NCBI GenBank assembly: GCA_902702965.1
Contig: CACRXP010000114.1
Location: 540,798-604,797, forward strand
DNA: 64,000 bases
Direction: 5' to 3'
Origin: Spirometra erinaceieuropaei
Lineage: Eukaryota; Platyhelminthes; Cestoda; Diphyllobothriidea; Diphyllobothriidae
Below, piece by piece: positions 32,961 to 44,195 of the stretch. The notes beneath the pieces were generated by a model. It saw nothing but the letters and a program-made list of their open reading frames with translations. It was not told the origin of the DNA and did not search any database. Numbering within the stretch: the first letter of the stretch is position 1; every line of letters begins with the position of its first letter. The translations under genes and the position numbers were made by a program.

Positions 32961-34816
32961 AATTCGTCCAGTTGTTCATTATAGAACGAACTTGCGGGGA
33001 CGTGACTATGGCCTTAAGCACATCCTTCGACTGAATAAACCTCATCCACCAGTTCACGCGTATCCTGTGCAGGGAGTCAGAATAATTGTCGAAGGAAAGA
33101 GGTTAGAGCAAACATCACGTTTCCCGCGAACTTCTCTGCATTTTTTGCCAGGGTCGACAGGCAGCTCTATGACAGTGCAGTGTTCTGGGCGCTTTGAGGC
33201 ATCTGTTCAGATAACGCCCCCCTTCCCCTCGCCCCAGAGACCGCGCAAGCTGTTCTCCTTAGAGGCATGGCAGCCGGTACGTGTCCAATGTCGTCGCTGA
33301 AGACGCGCTTCACGCGCAGGCCTTGAACGTCGCTCGTTGATTGGCTGGCCTTCGGGCGCTACTGTTCCGTTCCGGTCGCCTGCATGTAACCAGCGTTCGA
33401 AACAGGTGACCCGCGAAGCATGATTCAGCAAGACTTCTCCAGTAACCTTCCAATTGCCTTCGGTAATAATGGAAATCGTCGTCCGCGCACAAGGCCGATA
33501 ACACTTGGCTTTTAACAGAGGCAGGGAGGGACTTTTTATTTCGAATTGGCATCGATTAAGAACAAGTGGGAAAAGGGTGACATGTTAGAAAATGGAACTA
33601 CATAAAATTTTATTAGTTAAGAAGTGTCGGCGAAATTCACTCACGAAAAACACCCCAGTTTCGAGCCTCATTGTTGGGATTTGCATTGTGCAGGGAGCCT
33701 AAAAAGAGCATTTCAGACTGCATCGAGACCCGTCGTACGTCGACGCTATTTCTTGGGAAGACTGGCGCTTCTGTTTCGAGGAGTATTCCGCGAGCCAGTG
33801 GTGGGGCCTCATCACGCATGTCATCGACCATGAAATGGCAAAACTGTGGGGAATAAGTACTACTTATAATCGAACAGTAACGATCAATGTTTCATTAAAC
33901 ATGATACTCGTGGAGCAGAAATATAATGGATAAGTGGGGACTACAAAGACGAAGTCGTGGAGTAGAATGGTATACGTACTACAGTGGCAAAGGAAACTCT
34001 GGCTTTATGACCATAAAGCCTGAGAAAGTTTTTTAACACCACTTTTTGTATGCAAATGGATCTCCAGTCGCGAACGCACACGACGTTGAATGCAGAAGCT
34101 CCTGTACATACTTTTAATTCTATTAATGTATACGATCGATACCGGTCTAGACGGCTCACTGGTCTATAATATCACTAGCTCGCGTATCCCACGCATTGCG
34201 ATTGTTGGATAGATTCCTAGCTGTCGTTGTTCAGTTGAAATTTCATTATCGAAGGTCAAAGACTGTGAGACCGTGGCGTCTCAGCATGTCTGCTCTAGCA
34301 ACACAAACCAACGTTTTGAATGGTCAACACAGTGGCACCGTCAACCTGGGCGGGTTATGAAAAGACAGCGTCGCGGGCAGGCTCCATTTCACGCAGGCAG
34401 AGGGCGTGACCCATCCATTTCAGACGGCGATTTCGTCCAAGGGTCGGAGTTCCGTAAGCCAGTCGTCGGAAAACAGCATTATCACTCAGGTTACGGGTGC
34501 GTAAAAGCTGCAATGACAGTCTGCGCAACGGCCCCACGAAGAAGTGGCTTTGGCAGCGATGACTTGGGCATTAAATTGGTCGAGGCAGGCTCAAGATGCG
34601 GCTATATCGCACTATGCTCTCATGCCCAAAATGAAAGTGGGGAGAGCGGGGGCTGTAACTGAATACAACAGATTTGAATTCGTGCAGAAAATCAATGAAA
34701 AAACAACAAGGTCATGGTTTTGGATAAAGCTGGCTAATGGATAAAGTTAGTGACTCGAACACCGTATGGGAAGAATAGTGAAAAATCGGGGGCGCTAACG
34801 AGCAAGAATACTTGAA
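32961..34816. other. Mostly unrecognised; LINE-like C-terminal motif at 34355-34537
   Basis: The minus-strand frame 34355-34537 contains GRNRRLKWMGHALCLREMEPAR, resembling the RRLRWxGHVLR motif near the C-terminus of LINE proteins. No RT is nearby. I recognised nothing else. Confidence 0.35.
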
Positions 34817-35690
34817 ATGGGCATTACTTGCATTTTTCGAGTTTTTTACCCATACAGTGGAAACGTAACTCTCCAAAGAGTTAAGAACATTTGTTCCAAT
34901 GACAAGTTGGATGAAGAACTTGCACGCCTCAAGGAAACTCTGCCTAAGCGAGGATATGCTGTACGTTTCATCCAGAAGTACAGCAACTCTACACAGCCAA
35001 AATCGACAGAACATTCAGTTCCGAAAAAGCCCGTCTTTATATCTTTGCCCTTTAATGACGACAATATTTTAAATACTTTCAAACGACGACTGCGTTCCAC
35101 CATTGAAAGGACGTACACTGCAGCCGAACTCGTATTATGCAGTCCTACAAAGCCTCTTCCGATTCCATGGGCAAAGGATGCCTTGCCAATGCATGGCACT
35201 TCAAATTGTGTTAATATATTCACATGCAATGGTAGGGGGCACTCACCGATCGTTCTTACGGAACTCACTCGTTCCGTTGCGCCTTATGGACTCTCTCTCG
35301 AGCCCAACCAGCAGCCGCACAGCGGTGCATGATAAAGGCAGAATGATATCACCAATTGTCAGTAATATCATTCTGAATTCACATGCGCTTGCGGATGCAA
35401 GTACATTGGGCGAACGCAAAGGCAGTTGGCAGCCAGGTCTATGGAGCACCTGCCCAGGTGGCTCATAAAGCAAAAAAAAATAAAATCCCGCATTCCTCCA
35501 TTACGAAACACCTGCTTGATAGTGGTCACTCCGTTGACCCTAAAACTTCCTTTTGAGTACTTGTTCGGGCACGAACAACTCGGGCATTGCGTTACCAGAG
35601 GCGACCTATATGCGGCGGCTGAAACCAGATCTTTGCAAACGGTTGGAACACGTAAGCCTAACTTTGCCATGGTAGCCTCGTGATTAATGA
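34817..35690 (+). pseudogene. PLE fragment split by a SINE
   Basis: The frame 34817-35227 reads LDEELARLKETLPKRGYAVRFIQ, then PVFISLPFNDDNILNTFKRR and SNCVNIFTC, i.e. thumb and linker into the GIY-YIG start. A 149-base SINE then interrupts it. On the far side the same frame resumes at FTCACGCKYIGRTQRQLAARSMEHL (from about 35379), the YIG half of the endonuclease. The RT palm is missing. The host copy was therefore still colinear here when the SINE inserted. Confidence 0.8.
35228..35376 (-). repeat. 5'-truncated SINE family 1 with 10-bp TSD
   Basis: The direct repeat ATTCACATGC stands at 35218-35227 and 35377-35386. The insert is the SINE tail on the minus strand (CTGCTGGTTGGGCTC..AGAACGATCGGTGAG..CCCTACC) without a tRNA head. 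The TSD encodes the F-T-C at the cut point of the PLE frame. Confidence 0.85.
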
Positions 35691-38505
35691 TTTTTACATT
35701 CCCTTTCTTTTTGCTCGTTAACGCCCCCTTTTTCAATATTTTTCCCTAACGGTGTTTGAGTTATTAACTTTATCGATTAGCCAGCTTTACTCAAAACCAT
35801 GACCTTGTTGTTTCTGCATTGATTTTCTGCACAAATTCAAATCTGTTGTATTCTTCTCACTTGTTATCTATGTTAGGAAGCGATAGGACGGAGCTGACGA
35901 GCCGTCGCGAAATTTTTGGTACCATTAAATCCTGCCCTACTTGCCAACTTCAACTTCGTACCGGAGACAAAATGACAAAGATGCCGGGTTAAAAAAGGAG
36001 CCGTTGTAACCTGGTCCGCTACGCTGATTAGGACAGCGTTAACATGTCAGGTGGCAACCTTCCAAGGGACCACTTTTGACGCACCGAGTTAGATTCAGGT
36101 GCGCCAGTTTTATAGTTTTGAGGGATATGCTGATTAGATATGAGGATGGGTTCCCCAAGATCGGCCTCAATTCCTCTGCCCCCCACTATGCATCGGCTGA
36201 CTGACCCAGCCTTTCAATAATCTAGTGGTGGGATTAAGCCCGATGGCTCACCTGGACCAACAGTCTGCGGTGAGGTACCGGACTAATTTACCTTTGACAA
36301 TTTAGTCACGTTTTCTTTGCCCGCATTGCTTGTTTGGATGTGACAAAAAACAACACACCTATACAACCCGCCTCGCTGGCCTGCTTTGCTGTCGCGCTCT
36401 GCTGTCAGGTTATTTAACGTTCAGAATCTCTATATTATTCACCGCCTGATTTTCATTTGCTGACTTTAAGGCTAGAGGCTCGTGAGATATAACTTGTTAG
36501 TTCGTGAGAACATTACCATTTACGTCATTGGTGACCCCGACGTGATCTGAACAGGCAACCTCCTGAGCCGGGTCATTTGTAGATAGGGTCTCGCACGGAC
36601 TCGGCTTAGTCCGATAAATTTTTGCCAGTAAACACTTACCCACCCATGACTTTGCTGGCTAACTTTGCAGCCGTTTTTCAACTCTGCTGTGGTTGTACTG
36701 CACATTCTCAGTCGAAAATCGATCCCCCCTATAAAAATTTAGTGGTTTTGCAAATGCGAACAGGGCTCTTGGTGCGTCCAACATGTAGGCACGATACAAA
36801 AGAGCACAACAGTGCATACATTAAGAGGCCTCCCGGTGTGAAGCTCGCATGCCATCCCAGCCTTGTTAACGCGTTTAAGCTGACCACAGTGGGGCGCAGA
36901 ATTTAAATGACACCAAACTTGAAACAGTGTTGCCAATCCTGGTTTAAACGTCAAGTAGATTTTTGGTAAGGCAAATGGCTCGGTCGATAGCACAGTGGTG
37001 TCAGAATTTTAAGGCATTAGCAGGAGATAGGAAAGAGTACCTGTTTAGTCTCCAATGAGAGCCAAAACAAGAACTTCAATACCGCCTGTCAGAATACGTG
37101 GCGGAAAAAGACTTCGACAGGAGTTTGAGGCGGAATGGGTCGTCTAAAGTTAGTGTTGAGAACTTGTAGAATATAGGAAGACATGCAGTTTAAAGAAGTA
37201 CTTCGAGGCCAAGTAACTGCAGACAGACAACTACCATAAAAATTAGAAGGATATGACGTTAGTTTTGTGGGGAAGACACTTAGGAGGAGGTGGATTAAAT
37301 TTGTACAAGAGACTTTAATATGGGCAGATCGCAAACCGTCCGGACTGCTGCGGTTTGTGGGCGCAGGCTGACACCGCCAGAGGGCGGGTCAGACAATTTG
37401 TTCTATTACCACCACCACCACCACCACCACCACCACCACCACCACCACCACCACCACCACCACCACCACCACCACCACCACGACCTTTTGCGGGCATAGT
37501 AGGTAGGGTAGTAGCTCGCTGACACGTTTAAATTTAAGAGCCACCGCTTCAAACACTTTTGGTTCCGGGTAAAACGCTATAGGTTCGTGTTTCAAACGCT
37601 CAATGAGCTTCCTTAGATGACGCGCACGCAGTAATCTGGTCAAACACTATCCGTGCATGGGAAATTAGATCAATGCAACCGCCCATTTCTCCGAAAATAT
37701 GACCAGTGGCTCTCTTAATTTTCAAGACACATCCGCTTCTCGAATCAGATCTGTAAATGACTGGTAGAGATGTACCTTTTAACACATTGCAAAAAGGGGG
37801 TGGGGGGAGAACTTTGATGACGAAGCAGGCGGAATGCACAAATATGCTGTGAGGATGGACCACCCCCTGTATCGGCCTCAGTCTTTCCTCCCTCTCCCAT
37901 ACGCTGGTCAACAATCAACGGGTGGTGGTACTGGACGCGATGGCCACCCACGCACGTATGACAGTGTTTATGGGATGGCGTCAACACGTCCTTTTTTGAC
38001 CCACCCACCACTTAGGCTGTTGTCGGGGTCAGAATCATATGACCAATGACCCGAGTAGAAAGTGTCCAAACATGAAAAGAGTACGAAACTCAAGCGAGAT
38101 GACAGTACACAGAAGAGGAAGAGCACGATGGAATACTTGCCTGCAAATCTCGGTCAAATATATCCTCCATTTCGAAGTCATCCGGATCCTCTCCAAAGGG
38201 ATTGATAAGGGCTTCCGCAACCTAGATTGGATAAGAATAGGAGAGGGTTAAGGTGCTAAAATGTAAACAAACACAACGGGCGAAACACGATAATGTCACA
38301 GTGATGCCGGTCAATGGGGAGTCTCCTGATTCACCATGAGGTCTTCAAAAGAGGATTTAAAGGCCCCCCCGGTCTCCTTGCCTGCAGAGAAGCTTGAAAG
38401 CTTCTCGTGGTACGTGTCTCCGTATGCGCTGGTCTGGTTTCCTCGCGACACTCTTACTTTGTTAAAACCGAATCTAATTGAGCTTTGAAATGAATGCTGG
38501 GCAAG
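35691..38505. other. No gene recognised; contains an (ACC)n microsatellite
   Basis: Apart from the trinucleotide run at 37408-37481, no gene or repeat was recognised. Frames reading poly-Gly, poly-Val or poly-His through that run are artefacts. Confidence 0.45.
37408..37481. repeat. (ACC)n microsatellite, about 24 units
   Basis: A 74-base run of ACC without interruption, flanked by unique sequence. Confidence 0.97.
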
Positions 38506-38517
38506 TGAGTCATTTTC

Positions 38518-38745
38518 AGGACCCGAATAACCGTGATGCTGAACCCCTTGCGGGGGAAAAGTTGGGAATATCCGTGTGGACGGTGTCACGGTGGACTCTG
38601 TTCTGACGCCCGCCTCTTCTATGGTACGGGTCCGAATTGCAGAGCAGCTCAGAAGTCGCACTGCGCGGTTCACCCACTGAGCTACTGTGGTCACAATTGC
38701 AGATACTCCATCCTTTGTGACTCACAAAGAGAGCCACGTTTGTTC
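38518..38745 (-). repeat. tRNA-like SINE (family 3) with 12-bp TSD
   Basis: The direct repeat TGAGTCATTTTC is at 38506-38517 and 38746-38757. On the minus strand the insert has TAGCTCAGTGGGTGAACCGC (good box A) and a weak box B (CAATTCGGACCCG). It interrupts a decayed PLE reverse-transcriptase region. Confidence 0.7.
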
Positions 38746-38757
38746 TGAGTCATTTTC

Positions 38758-39574
38758 CCGTTCCGATCGCAATTTGGGTCGACCATGCTAAACATTGAGC
38801 TTAAAGGGGCTATTCTTCTGCCAAAGTGAATTGCAGTAACTTTCGAAGTCACGTTCCTCTTTCCTTCTATGCCGGAGGAGCTGGCAGTTGAGACCATTAA
38901 ACTACGAAGGAAATACAAAGACACGGAGAATTGCCTCTGACACTTCAAAATCTCCCAACTACTGTACTTCACGTTCGGCCGAGGAAGCTACGAGCAGTCG
39001 AGAGACGCGCCAATAGGTCCACTGATTCCGGAACTCATAACTGAGGCGGTAGTCTACAGATGCAATAAATCAAAATTCTTCGCCCGGTATTTCAATGATA
39101 GCGTCGTCTTTATCGACAAGGATCATCACCGTCCTTCCAGATATATAATTAACGATGGTGGAGACTGAACACAACTAACTAGATCTTCTTTACGTCCTCG
39201 TCTGCCGCAAAACTTACGGAAGCCCAAAAACCAAGTATTCAGAAGCGCGAAAAATAATACACAAGCACTGAGCTAAGACAGCAACCGCTCAGTCAGCCAC
39301 AAATACAGTTACATAAGAGCGTTATACTGCCGTGTTGAGGTGCACTACAGTGAAGGGGAAGACAAAGCTGCAAAATAACAGTGGGGGCTTAAATTGAATG
39401 GTTTTCCGCACAACTTCGTCAACCAGTGCAGGCACAAACGAGACAAAATACAAAGCCCAGGTGGTCGCAAATTCTAACGATCGTTCTCGATTGCCAAGGA
39501 CGCCTCGGTAGCCATCAGACATCAAATTACATGAGATACCCGATTCAACCACCTCAAAATGTTGGCTAGCCTTC
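38758..39574 (+). pseudogene. Decayed PLE RT, tandem unit 1
   Basis: Plus-strand reading after the SINE shows LNIELKGAILLPK, VTFEVTFLFPSMPEELAVETI (motif A region, the catalytic Asp of FDV changed to Glu here) and KYKDTENCL. Then come thumb-like fragments (SVILPC, FRTTSSTS-like). Many stops and shifts are present. It corresponds to FDVTSHFTSIPQDLAIETI of the 23.6-kb PLE. Confidence 0.65.
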
Positions 39575-39577
39575 CGG

Positions 39578-39760
39578 ATATCCGTGATGCCTAACCTTTT
39601 GTCGGGGAAAAAGTTTAGACTATCCGTGCGGAAGGTGTCACAGCGGACGCTGGTCTGACTCCCGCCTTTTCTATGGGACGAGTCCGAACTTCAGAGCAGC
39701 TCAGAAGTCCCACTGCGCGGTCCATCCACTGAGTTACTGTGGTGACATCTGCAGACACGC
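39578..39760 (-). repeat. tRNA-like SINE (family 3), second tandem unit
   Basis: This is homologous to 38518-38745 and sits at the same place in the PLE: minus-strand TAACTCAGTGGATGGACCGC box A and AAGTTCGGACTCGTCC. The 12-bp TSD is not visible here because the left flank differs, so this copy probably arose by duplication rather than separate insertion. Confidence 0.65.
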
Positions 39761-40745
39761 CATCCATTTTCTCGTTCCGATCGCAATTTAGGTCGACCAT
39801 GGTAAACATTCGGCTTAAAGAGGCTATTCTTCCGCCAAAGTGGATTGCGGTAACTTTCGATGTCACGTTCCTCTTTCCTTCTATGCCAGAGGAGATGGCG
39901 GTCGAGACCATTTAACTATGAAGCAAATACAAAGACACGGAGAATCGCCTCTGACACTTCAACATCCCCCAATTACTGCACTTCACGTTCGACGAAAGAA
40001 CCTACGAGCCGTCGAGAGACGCGTCAATAGGTCCACTGATTCCGGAATTCATAACTGAGGCGCTCCAGTAAGGGTCGGCGTCGCTGGTCTCCAGATGCCA
40101 CAAATCGCACTTCTTCGTCCGGTTTTTCAATGACAGCATCGTCTTTAATGACGAGGATCGATTTCTGGCATACAAAGAGCATCTCAGCGCCGTCCTTTCA
40201 GATATATAATTAACGATGGAGGAGAAGGAAAACAACTAACTTTATCTTCATAACGTCCTCGTCTGCCGCAAAACTTACGGAGGCTCAAAAACCAAGTATT
40301 CAGAGTTGCGAAAAATAATACAAAAGCACTGAGCTACAACGGCAACCGCTCAGTCAGTCACAAATATAATTACATAAGGGCGTTATACTGCCGTGCTGAG
40401 GTGCACTACAGTGAAGGGGAAGACAAAGCTGCAAAATAACAGTGGGGGCTTAAAGTGAATGGTTTTCCGCACAACTTCGTCAACTAGTGCAGGTACAAAC
40501 GAGACAAGATACAAAGTCCAGGTGGTCACAAATTCTAACGATCGGTCCCGGTTGCCAAGGACGCCTCGGTAGCCATCGGACGTCAAATTACATGAGATAC
40601 CCGGTTCAACCACCTCCAAATGTTGACTAGCCTTCCTGTACTTCAGGAAGGTCTCGAAAGCCGTCGATCACCTTCTCGCACCACTTGGAACTGGAGTTGC
40701 ACACATACAGGAGGCAACCATACGACGCCATATCATGAGACCAGG
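39761..40745 (+). pseudogene. Decayed PLE RT to linker, tandem unit 2
   Basis: Plus strand: LKEAILPPKWIAVTFDVTFLFPSMPEE (motif A with Asp kept), then a motif-B-like IGPLIPEFITEAL. The thumb follows (EGEDKAAK; FRVAKNNTKALSYNGNRSVSHK), then FRKVSKAVDHLLAPLGTGVAHIQEATIRRHIMRP near 40640-40740, which matches the linker before GIY-YIG in the main PLE. It is close to unit 1 over about 1 kb but extends further at its 3' side. The coding sequence is ruined by many stops. Confidence 0.7.
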
Positions 40746-40747
40746 CT

Positions 40748-40850
40748 TCTGGTAGAACCTCGTAGCTCAGGTGGTTAGAGCGCTGTCTGTATTTCAGTTA
40801 TACTCCTGATGTCGTGGGATAGAACCTCAATGAAGGGCGTCAAGTTCTTC
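40748..40850 (+). repeat. tRNA-like SINE head (family 2)
   Basis: CCTCGTAGCTCAGGTGGTTAGAGCGC is a good box A. Further on, TCGTGGGATAGAACC is a degenerate box B. It replaces the position where the PLE GIY-YIG domain would start. Confidence 0.6.
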
Positions 40851-40984
40851 ATAATTTTGTCAAAATAATTTCGGAAATTAAGGACTGAGCTGCGGCCCAA
40901 TAAGCAGTGATTACACCACATACGATAAGTGTGAAAGACGTCGAGTTTTACAGACAGAGTAGCTGAACCGTATAAATGTTGAAG

Positions 40985-41125
40985 CACCCGTTCAGTAAGT
41001 TAAACTTATCCGATTATGTCTCCGATGATGGACTGGGGAGCGAGCCCGAGACGTCAGTCAGTCGTGTCTTCCTCTTCCTGACTGCTTCGTGAAACTCGTT
41101 TCTTCGCTTCTATCGACTTTCAATA
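40985..41125 (+). repeat. Decayed PLE 3' tail with hammerhead remnant
   Basis: CCGATGATGGACTGGGGAGCGAGCCCGAGACGTCAG is the ribozyme region with CTGATGA changed to CCGATGA and GAAA to GAGA. It is followed by GACTGCTTCGTGAAACTCG and TTCGCTTCTATCGAC, the usual end of the tail. Confidence 0.6.
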
Positions 41126-41586
41126 GTGTGGCTTCTTCAGCTTTGACATGCAGACGTGGGCCCGTAGACGGGATAAATCGGCATTCTTGGAGCCTGTCTG
41201 ACCACATCTCCGATCAGCAAAAAAGACGGAGTTTAAATGGGGACGCCTCGCTCGGAGAGAGGGACAACGGCTGCTGCTGTAGTCATGATTGGAGTGGTTT
41301 ACGTACAGCAATATCATGTTTCTCAGAACAATAACCTCCTGAATCAAATCTGTTCCTGACCGCTTGTTTAAGGCAAATCTGAAACGTGTTTTGCGAAAGG
41401 TGGGGCTCGGAAACGCGGTCCTGTTTAGTAAATAAACTATCATCATCGTACTTTTATTGATTTCAGTAGGTAATCGACATTTATCAATTTCGTACTATCA
41501 TTGATTTCAGAAGGCGTAGTACTACTTGCGGAATCTTTCACCTTGAGGTGCTTCGCGGACTGCTGAGATTATAATTCGCAATTACG

Positions 41587-41677
41587 TTAGGGTCTGAGTT
41601 TTACGGTTAGGAATAGGGTTCGGACTTTAGGGTAAGGAATAGGGTTCGCGTTTTAGGGTTAGGATTTAGGGTGGGGG
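41587..41677. repeat. TTAGGG-like degenerate array
   Basis: TTAGGG, GATTTAGGG and AATAGGGTT variants in about 90 bases, G-rich on the plus strand. This is an interstitial telomere-like tract. Confidence 0.7.
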
Positions 41678-43107
41678 AGTCATTCGGCATCCACTTCCTT
41701 CAACTTGCATCTACGGCTTACGTCTGATTAGTCACAATCTTGGGCGATTCACTTTCGATGACCTTGACGGACCAATCACCCTTATTCTTTGTAGAACTCG
41801 TTTTACAGGTTACCTGTAATGGATTTTCACGTCGCACCTTGCTTACGCTGAGATGTGAGTTCCTACTAAATCAAACTAGCATACTTGCCCGCAATGCATG
41901 TGCTTTCGGGCATTATTCACTGTTTTCCCGCAGACCCACACTAAAGCCACTTTTACCACGGTTCCCGTATTGGATGCTCCTGGGATTCCCTATTTCCCAG
42001 AAGGACTGCATTTCCAAGTCTTGCCTTGGAAAATTATCGTGAGAACCTTTGGTCAAAAGTGGAGGCCGCAATGTCGCTGGGCTTTATCGTTGAGTTGCGT
42101 CTCTTAAAAGCCAATTTTCTAACCTGGTAACTGAATGATTCATAGTCAACCAAGTAGGTGCAGGTGTTGAAGAGAATTATTACCACAAGATGACGAAACA
42201 GCGCTCACTGATCCAGCAGGCAAAAAAACTTCCTCCTTAATCTCCCACTCCCACTTCCGTTACAGACACGTCAACAAGTAATTCGTTCGCAGGAGACTGC
42301 ACGGCTGCCCCGTTGTGCAGTGCCCAGATCTGCGCGATGATTGGACAATTCTCTAGGCCACCGTAGACGCTCAAGGTCACTGGACGCGAGCATACTCGCA
42401 CTGTCGATAAGGGTTCTGTTGCTTCGCAGAAAACGTGTCTTCCCGGAGGCCAAATGCTAACAATGTGGGTTAGAATGAAGTTCTGAGAAGCGACAGTGAA
42501 CAACCGGAGGATGTGAATGTGTGCGCGTGTGTGGGTGTGAGTCCAAGAGATACAGAAGGCACGCAAAGCAGTGCCACACTGTGCGGTGGCTATATGAACA
42601 AAGATTGCGTGACGACGCTGTAAACTGCCCCGCGATTGTTGTCACTCAGTGTAATTAGTCAGACAAGGTGCGCAACGCGTCCAAACAGTATTTCATGCAA
42701 AGAAGCCTCGGCGTTTGAATTGATACCTCCTCTGTTCAGTAGATGTTTAAGTTTGTTCGCTGTTTGATGGGCGTTTTCGACAACTTAAATAATTTGTCCG
42801 ACCTAATTGTGTAAAAACGGACCGCTTAGACTGAATTAAAGCCCATAACAGAAAGAGCAGAGCGTTCCAGCCATCTGAACTACAAGTCTGCAACTAAGGG
42901 TCCTAGGTTGTCCACACTTTGGTTAAACTGCCAGTCCAACCTACTGCAATCTATGAAACCCACCAATTCTACCGCAGTAGGCCGTCTGTACTAGTAGATT
43001 TTTCAGAGCAACCAGTCCACAATCTACCAGATGACTACCAGTCTCATTCAACAAAGATATATTTTTGGCTAATTTGAGTAATTTAAGTGATCCGATTGTG
43101 GAGAATT
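41678..43107. other. No recognised feature
   Basis: I recognised no gene. Around 42860-42900, TAGTTCAGATGGCTGGAACGC on the minus strand is a possible additional tRNA-like box A. Confidence 0.4.
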
Positions 43108-43193
43108 CAGGGACCTCGGTGGGATGAGAACCTGAGGCAACAGAGCGAGGCTTTAATACAACCAGTGCCCTAAACCGCCTGAGCCACGGGATT
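43108..43193 (-). repeat. tRNA-like SINE head (family 2), minus strand
   Basis: Minus strand: CCGTGGCTCAGGCGGTTTAG (box A), TTGTATTAAAGCCTCGCTC, and GGTTCTCATCCCACCGAGG (box B weakened). It pairs in opposite orientation with 43285-43372. Confidence 0.65.
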
Positions 43194-43284
43194 ACGGCCG
43201 GGAATCTTGAGTTTAATCTCATTTGAGTCCGGTTACCCATCCAGTCCACTGCAAAGTATGGAATCAACCAATTCGAGGCGAGGC

Positions 43285-43372
43285 TTCGTAACTCAGATGG
43301 CTAGAGCGTTGGCTGTGCTAAGGCCTTCCCTTGCTGCCGTGGATTCAAATCCTATCGAACCACCGACGTTTT
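43285..43372 (+). repeat. tRNA-like SINE head (family 2), plus strand
   Basis: GGCTTCGTAACTCAGATGGC, GCTGTGCTAAGGCC with a long variable-arm-like insertion, and GTGGATTCAAATCCTATCG (box B). The long variable region would suit a Ser- or Leu-type ancestor. Confidence 0.65.
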
Positions 43373-44042
43373 CGCAGTTGAGTCAAAATTAATTATGATT
43401 CAGTAAGCTGACTGCCCAAATAGAAAATTTCAAAGGAGATTGATTTCTTAAATTATGAATGCGCTTGCTGGACTCTGGATGCTGCAGAAGGTTAAGTGGG
43501 TAAATTAGTCCAAATATTAAAATCTCAGGGTTTTTGAGTCAGAGCTTCGTGGAACACATGATCAAATTAACACCTTACCCGTCGGGGTTACTGAGGTGTC
43601 CACGACCGGGCTATTTAACATAAGTATGCATGTGATATATAATGTTGAATGTGCCTGCTGGCGTTTATCTAAGTACTGAACTTCTTCTTAGACGGGTCTA
43701 CCGAAAAACTCATTCGCAACTGAAGGGTGATTTTAAAGACTACCGGGGCTGCCCCTGGACGTGCCGCCGCACCCAGCAGTCTAAGACGGTCTACACGGCG
43801 ATAGTCAGGGACGAACGCTGACATAACGCAGCCCCTTAAACTTATGCCGCCACTAACAGAATCGATAGGCACACAGGATCGGCGAGCGCACAAACCAAAC
43901 TTAAGTGAAAAGAGAAACGTCTAGTAGAACAGAGCGAGCGAAAGCCAAATGAGATGCGAGACTTCTTATCGACACCTTGACCACATGTAACGTTAAGTAG
44001 GCATACATTAAGGATAACAATCGGGTTCCTAAAGACACCAAC

Positions 44043-44195
44043 CTTGAGCCAGCCCATGTAGAAGAGGAAGCGAAGCATGCCAAACACGGGGACAAACATG
44101 TCGATGGAGTGGTTGGGATAGTTTTGGCTAGTGTCGAGAAATTGCCAAGCGAAAAACGAAGAGATGAAATAACTGTGAACTGTCACAGTGGCAAC
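44043..44195 (-). CDS. Bestrophin exon d (TM segment to GWLK)
   Basis: Acceptor GTCCTAG, donor AAG|GTTGGT, 51 codons in phase 0. It encodes VATVTVHSYFISSFFAWQFL, DTSQNYPNHSIDMFVPVFGM and LRFLFYMGWLK, matching the family's VVTVAVYSFF..RQFLDPAK..VPVF..YVGWLK. The following VAE..NPFGEDDDD exon was not located in the window. Confidence 0.85.

Noticed and set aside
34273..34662. 129-residue plus-strand frame
   Set aside because: No recognisable domain. The opposite strand has a LINE-like RRLKWMGHAL motif that explains part of it.
37315..37643. Frames rich in Gly or Val
   Set aside because: They are translations of the (ACC)n microsatellite.
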